A stretch of DNA of 44,160 nt from NCBI GenBank assembly GCA_052389435.1, contig JBQTIB010000027.1, positions 1 through 44,160 of the forward strand, given 5' to 3'. The translations under genes and the position numbers were made by a program. Under the pieces are notes generated by a model. The model made no database searches. It was not told the DNA's origin and was given only the letters and a program-made list of their open reading frames with translations. The first letter of the stretch is position 1; the number at the start of each line of letters is the position of its first letter. Positions 42,169 to 44,160 of this stretch are shown here, piece by piece. Source of the stretch: JBQTKD01 sp052389435 (GTDB lineage Bacteria; Actinomycetota; Actinomycetes; Sporichthyales; Sporichthyaceae).

Positions 42169-43568
42169 GCGCGCCGGTCAACCTGCCCGACCTCGTCGAG
42201 GCAGCACTGGGGATGTCCAAGGCCGACGCGACCATGGTCGTGGCCGGCGAGACGAGCACCGCGAACCTGCGCTGGGCGTCCAACACCTTGACCACCAACG
42301 GCATCGCGCTCTCGCGCGAGGTCACGGTGATCGCGATGGTGAACGGCCGCGAGGGCACCGCCACCGGCGTGCTGTCCCGCAGCAACCCCGACCGCGGCGC
42401 GCTCGCCGACCTCGTGGCGGCGGCGGAGACCGCGGCCCGCGGCGGCGAGCCCGCCGAGGACGAGATGCCCCTGATCCAGCCGTCCGAGGCGCCGTCGTGC
42501 CCGGACTGGGCCACCGGCGCCGAGGCCACCTCCATCGAGGTGTTCGGCGCGCTCGCCACCGGCCTCGGCGAGGCCTTCGCGGCCGCGCGCGGGGCGGAAC
42601 GTCTGCTGTTCGGCTTCGCCGAGCACTCCGTAGAGACCACCTACCTCGGCACCTCGACGGGCGTTCGCCTTCGTCACGTCCAGCCGACGGGTCGGCTCGA
42701 GGTGAACGCGAAGTCGAAGGACTACCAGCGGTCGGCGTGGGCGGGCGCGGCGACGCGGGACTTCTCCGACGTCGACTTCGCCTCGATCGACTCCGGCCTG
42801 ACCGAGCGCCTCGGGTGGGCGGAGAAGAAGATCGACCTGCCCGCGGGCCGGTACGAGACGGTGCTTCCGCCGACGGCGGTCGCGGACCTGATGATCAACG
42901 CGTACTGGTCCACCGCGGGCCGGGACAGCATCGAGGGCCGCACGGTCTTCTCCGCCCCCGGCGGCAAGACCCGTATCGGCGAACGCCTGAGCAAGCTGCC
43001 GGTGACCCTGCGCAGCAACCCGAACGAGCCCGGCCTGCAGTGCTGCGACTTCACCCTGTCGGCCTCCTCCGGCAGCACCGAGTCGGTCTTCGACAACGGC
43101 TCGCGGGTCGGCGCCGTGGACTGGATCCGCGACGGCGTCCTACAGAACCTCGTTCACACCCGGTGGACCGCGAAGAAGTACGGCGCCGCCGGCGCGACCC
43201 CGGGCGCGGACAACCTGATCATGGAGGTCCCGAACCCGTCCGGGTCGCTGGCCGACCTGGTCTCCCACACCGAACGCGGCCTGCTGCTCACCTGCCTCTG
43301 GTACATCCGCGAGGTGGACCCGCAGACCCTCCTGCTCACCGGCCTCACCCGCGACGGCGTGTACCTCGTCGAAAACGGCGAGGTCGTGGGCGCGGTGAAC
43401 AACTTCCGCTTCAACGAAACCCCCGTCGGCCTGCTCGACCGTCTCATCGAGGTCGGCAACACCGAGCGCTGCCTCCCCCGCGAGTGGGGCGACTGGTTCA
43501 CCCGCGCCGCCATGCCCGCGGTGCGCGTGGACGGCTTCAACATGTCGTCGGTGTCCGAGGCCCAGTAG
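42165..43568 (+). CDS. tldE: TldE/PmbA partner subunit
   Basis: 467 aa, the second subunit of the TldD/TldE protease. It lacks the HExxxH motif, as expected for TldE; the inactive subunit shapes the substrate groove. Family blocks are VIAMVNGREGTATGVLSRSN, WAGAATRDFSDVDF, PAGRYETVLPPTAVADLMI and GLLLTCLWYIREVDPQTLLL. GTG 42165 lies in the tldD stop, with GAGGGGGG as ribosome binding site. The pair forms one operon ending in a strong hairpin. Confidence 0.92.
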   Translation: MSAPVNLPDLVEAALGMSKADATMVVAGETSTANLRWASNTLTTNGIALSREVTVIAMVNGREGTATGVLSRSNPDRGALADLVAAAETAARGGEPAEDEMPLIQPSEAPSCPDWATGAEATSIEVFGALATGLGEAFAAARGAERLLFGFAEHSVETTYLGTSTGVRLRHVQPTGRLEVNAKSKDYQRSAWAGAATRDFSDVDFASIDSGLTERLGWAEKKIDLPAGRYETVLPPTAVADLMINAYWSTAGRDSIEGRTVFSAPGGKTRIGERLSKLPVTLRSNPNEPGLQCCDFTLSASSGSTESVFDNGSRVGAVDWIRDGVLQNLVHTRWTAKKYGAAGATPGADNLIMEVPNPSGSLADLVSHTERGLLLTCLWYIREVDPQTLLLTGLTRDGVYLVENGEVVGAVNNFRFNETPVGLLDRLIEVGNTERCLPREWGDWFTRAAMPAVRVDGFNMSSVSEAQ

Positions 43569-43576
43569 CGCCTACC

Positions 43577-43613
43577 TGGCCGGTGTCCTGACTGAGGGTC
43601 AGGACACCAGCCA
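43577..43613 (+). terminator. Hairpin terminator of the tldD-tldE operon
   Basis: Eleven-bp perfect arms (43582-43592, 43598-43608), one mismatch, then four more pairs (TGGC/GCCA), with a 5-nt loop. It begins 9 nt after the tldE stop. No T-run. Confidence 0.75.
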
Positions 43614-43667
43614 CGTACGTTGTGCCGCTGGCAGAGACCGGGCGCCCGTTCCAGGGAGGTTCCGCGG

Positions 43668-44012
43668 ATGATTGAGACGATCTCCAACGACCCTGCGGGC
43701 TGGTCGGGCCTCCGACCGGTCGACATCTCGGATCTGCGGAGCTTCGAGGTTCGCGCCGGATCGTCCGGACAGACCGTGATCGTGACCACCGAATCGACGG
43801 ACGGCCGATCCCGTCTTCAGGCGACCTTCGTCGGGGTGGTTGGTCTGCAGCTGTCCTGGCCCGAGCAGCAGCCGGTCAGTCTGGACGTGGTCGAGATCGG
43901 CGACGTCAGTGCGCACGGTCTGGAGGACATCAGTTTCCGCGTGGCCGAGGGCGCGGGGTTCTTCGCCTTCTCGTGCCGCGAGTTCTTCGCCGTCGCGATT
44001 CGCGAGACCTGA
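43668..44012 (+). CDS. Small cytoplasmic protein of unknown function
   Basis: 114 aa, ATG 43668 with GGGAGG about 9 nt upstream. It has no signal peptide or membrane segment. Sequence is strand-rich throughout (FEVRAGSSGQTVIVTTEST, RLQATFVGVVGLQLSW, SLDVVEIGDVSA, FRVAEGAGFFAFSCREFFAVAI), consistent with a small beta-barrel or sandwich. A single cysteine. No family recognised. It stands alone after the tldDE terminator. Confidence 0.7.
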   Translation: MIETISNDPAGWSGLRPVDISDLRSFEVRAGSSGQTVIVTTESTDGRSRLQATFVGVVGLQLSWPEQQPVSLDVVEIGDVSAHGLEDISFRVAEGAGFFAFSCREFFAVAIRET

Positions 44013-44107
44013 CGTTGGCCGAATGCGACGACACCTAGGAGCGTGGGTCAGTAACACGCCCGGGTAGGTCCCACATCCGGACGGCGGTGCCGGCGACGAT
44101 TGGTGCC

Positions 44108-44160
44108 GTGGGTACCGACGATTCGCTGTTCGAGATGGATCCGGTGGAGCGGCCGGAGGG
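44108..44160 (+). CDS. Start of a gene cut by the window end
   Basis: GTG 44108 opens a frame that runs to the last base (17 codons, reading GTDDSLFEMDPVERPE). Composition is normal for a coding region, but no ribosome binding site or family is visible in so short a stretch. Confidence 0.3.
   Translation, partial: MGTDDSLFEMDPVERPE

Overview
The window is high-GC DNA with the codon use, GTG/TTG starts and gene families of an actinobacterium (Actinomycetota). Streptomycete-like markers sit together: an HrdB/SigA-type principal sigma factor with an Ala/Lys/Glu-rich N-terminus, a ParC-like and a ParE-like topoisomerase gene, a DUF7455 zinc-ribbon protein and a DUF5998 protein. MprA/MprB/PepD-like genes recall mycobacteria. 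A Frankiales/Sporichthyales-like organism is a guess from overall impression; no rRNA or tRNA is present to test it. There is no CRISPR array, no recognisable insertion sequence and no prophage. Most of the window is chromosomal backbone with small accessory patches.

Layout. 1-1.9 kb: 3' part of a DUF4015-type putative glycoside hydrolase, convergent with kynureninase (2.0-3.2 kb). 3.3-8.0 kb: a tight same-strand module of an intracellular subtilisin-like S8 protease, a small ECF-like sigma factor, a 146-aa protein with a beta-sandwich-like C-terminus, and an 858-aa TPR-CHAT (caspase-like) protease. 8.1-9.1 kb: a secreted D-Ala-D-Ala carboxypeptidase. 9.1-13.7 kb, minus strand: a likely operon of a small secreted protein, a SecD-SecF fusion, DUF5998 and an alkaline-phosphatase-fold enzyme. 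13.8-19.3 kb: PsuG, then convergent parC-like and parE-like genes. 19.7-21.6 kb: DUF7455 and three small secreted or membrane proteins of unknown role. 21.8-27.1 kb: aldo/keto reductase, principal sigma factor, an HhH-GPD DNA repair protein, a broken SEC-C gene and an ABC-2 transporter pair. 27.2-30.9 kb: a fused HyuA-HyuB 5-oxoprolinase. 31-36.8 kb: a secreted protein, DinB, and an MprA-MprB-HtrA/PepD-like envelope-stress set. 37-40.1 kb: a MEDS-STAS sensor, small membrane proteins and an N-terminally truncated DUF222/HNH gene. 40.7-44.0 kb: TldD-TldE protease pair, a small unknown protein and the first codons of another gene.

The most interesting unit is 3275-8021. A TPR-CHAT protease encoded with a sigma factor and a small non-membrane partner resembles, in parts list, the Csx29/Csx30/RpoE circuit of type III-E CRISPR (Craspase), but here there is no CRISPR effector and a second, subtilisin-type protease is present. 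I infer a proteolysis-controlled transcription or cell-death switch. The other unusual items are a 37-nt near-perfect palindrome inside the oxoprolinase coding sequence, a SEC-C pseudogene with lesions at two TTTT runs, a degenerate ABC ATPase, and orphan small secreted proteins.

Several starts (sigma factor, tldD, psuG, kynU) have a TANNNT hexamer 6-11 nt upstream and no Shine-Dalgarno sequence, which fits leaderless transcription. Strong hairpins punctuate most convergent gene pairs.
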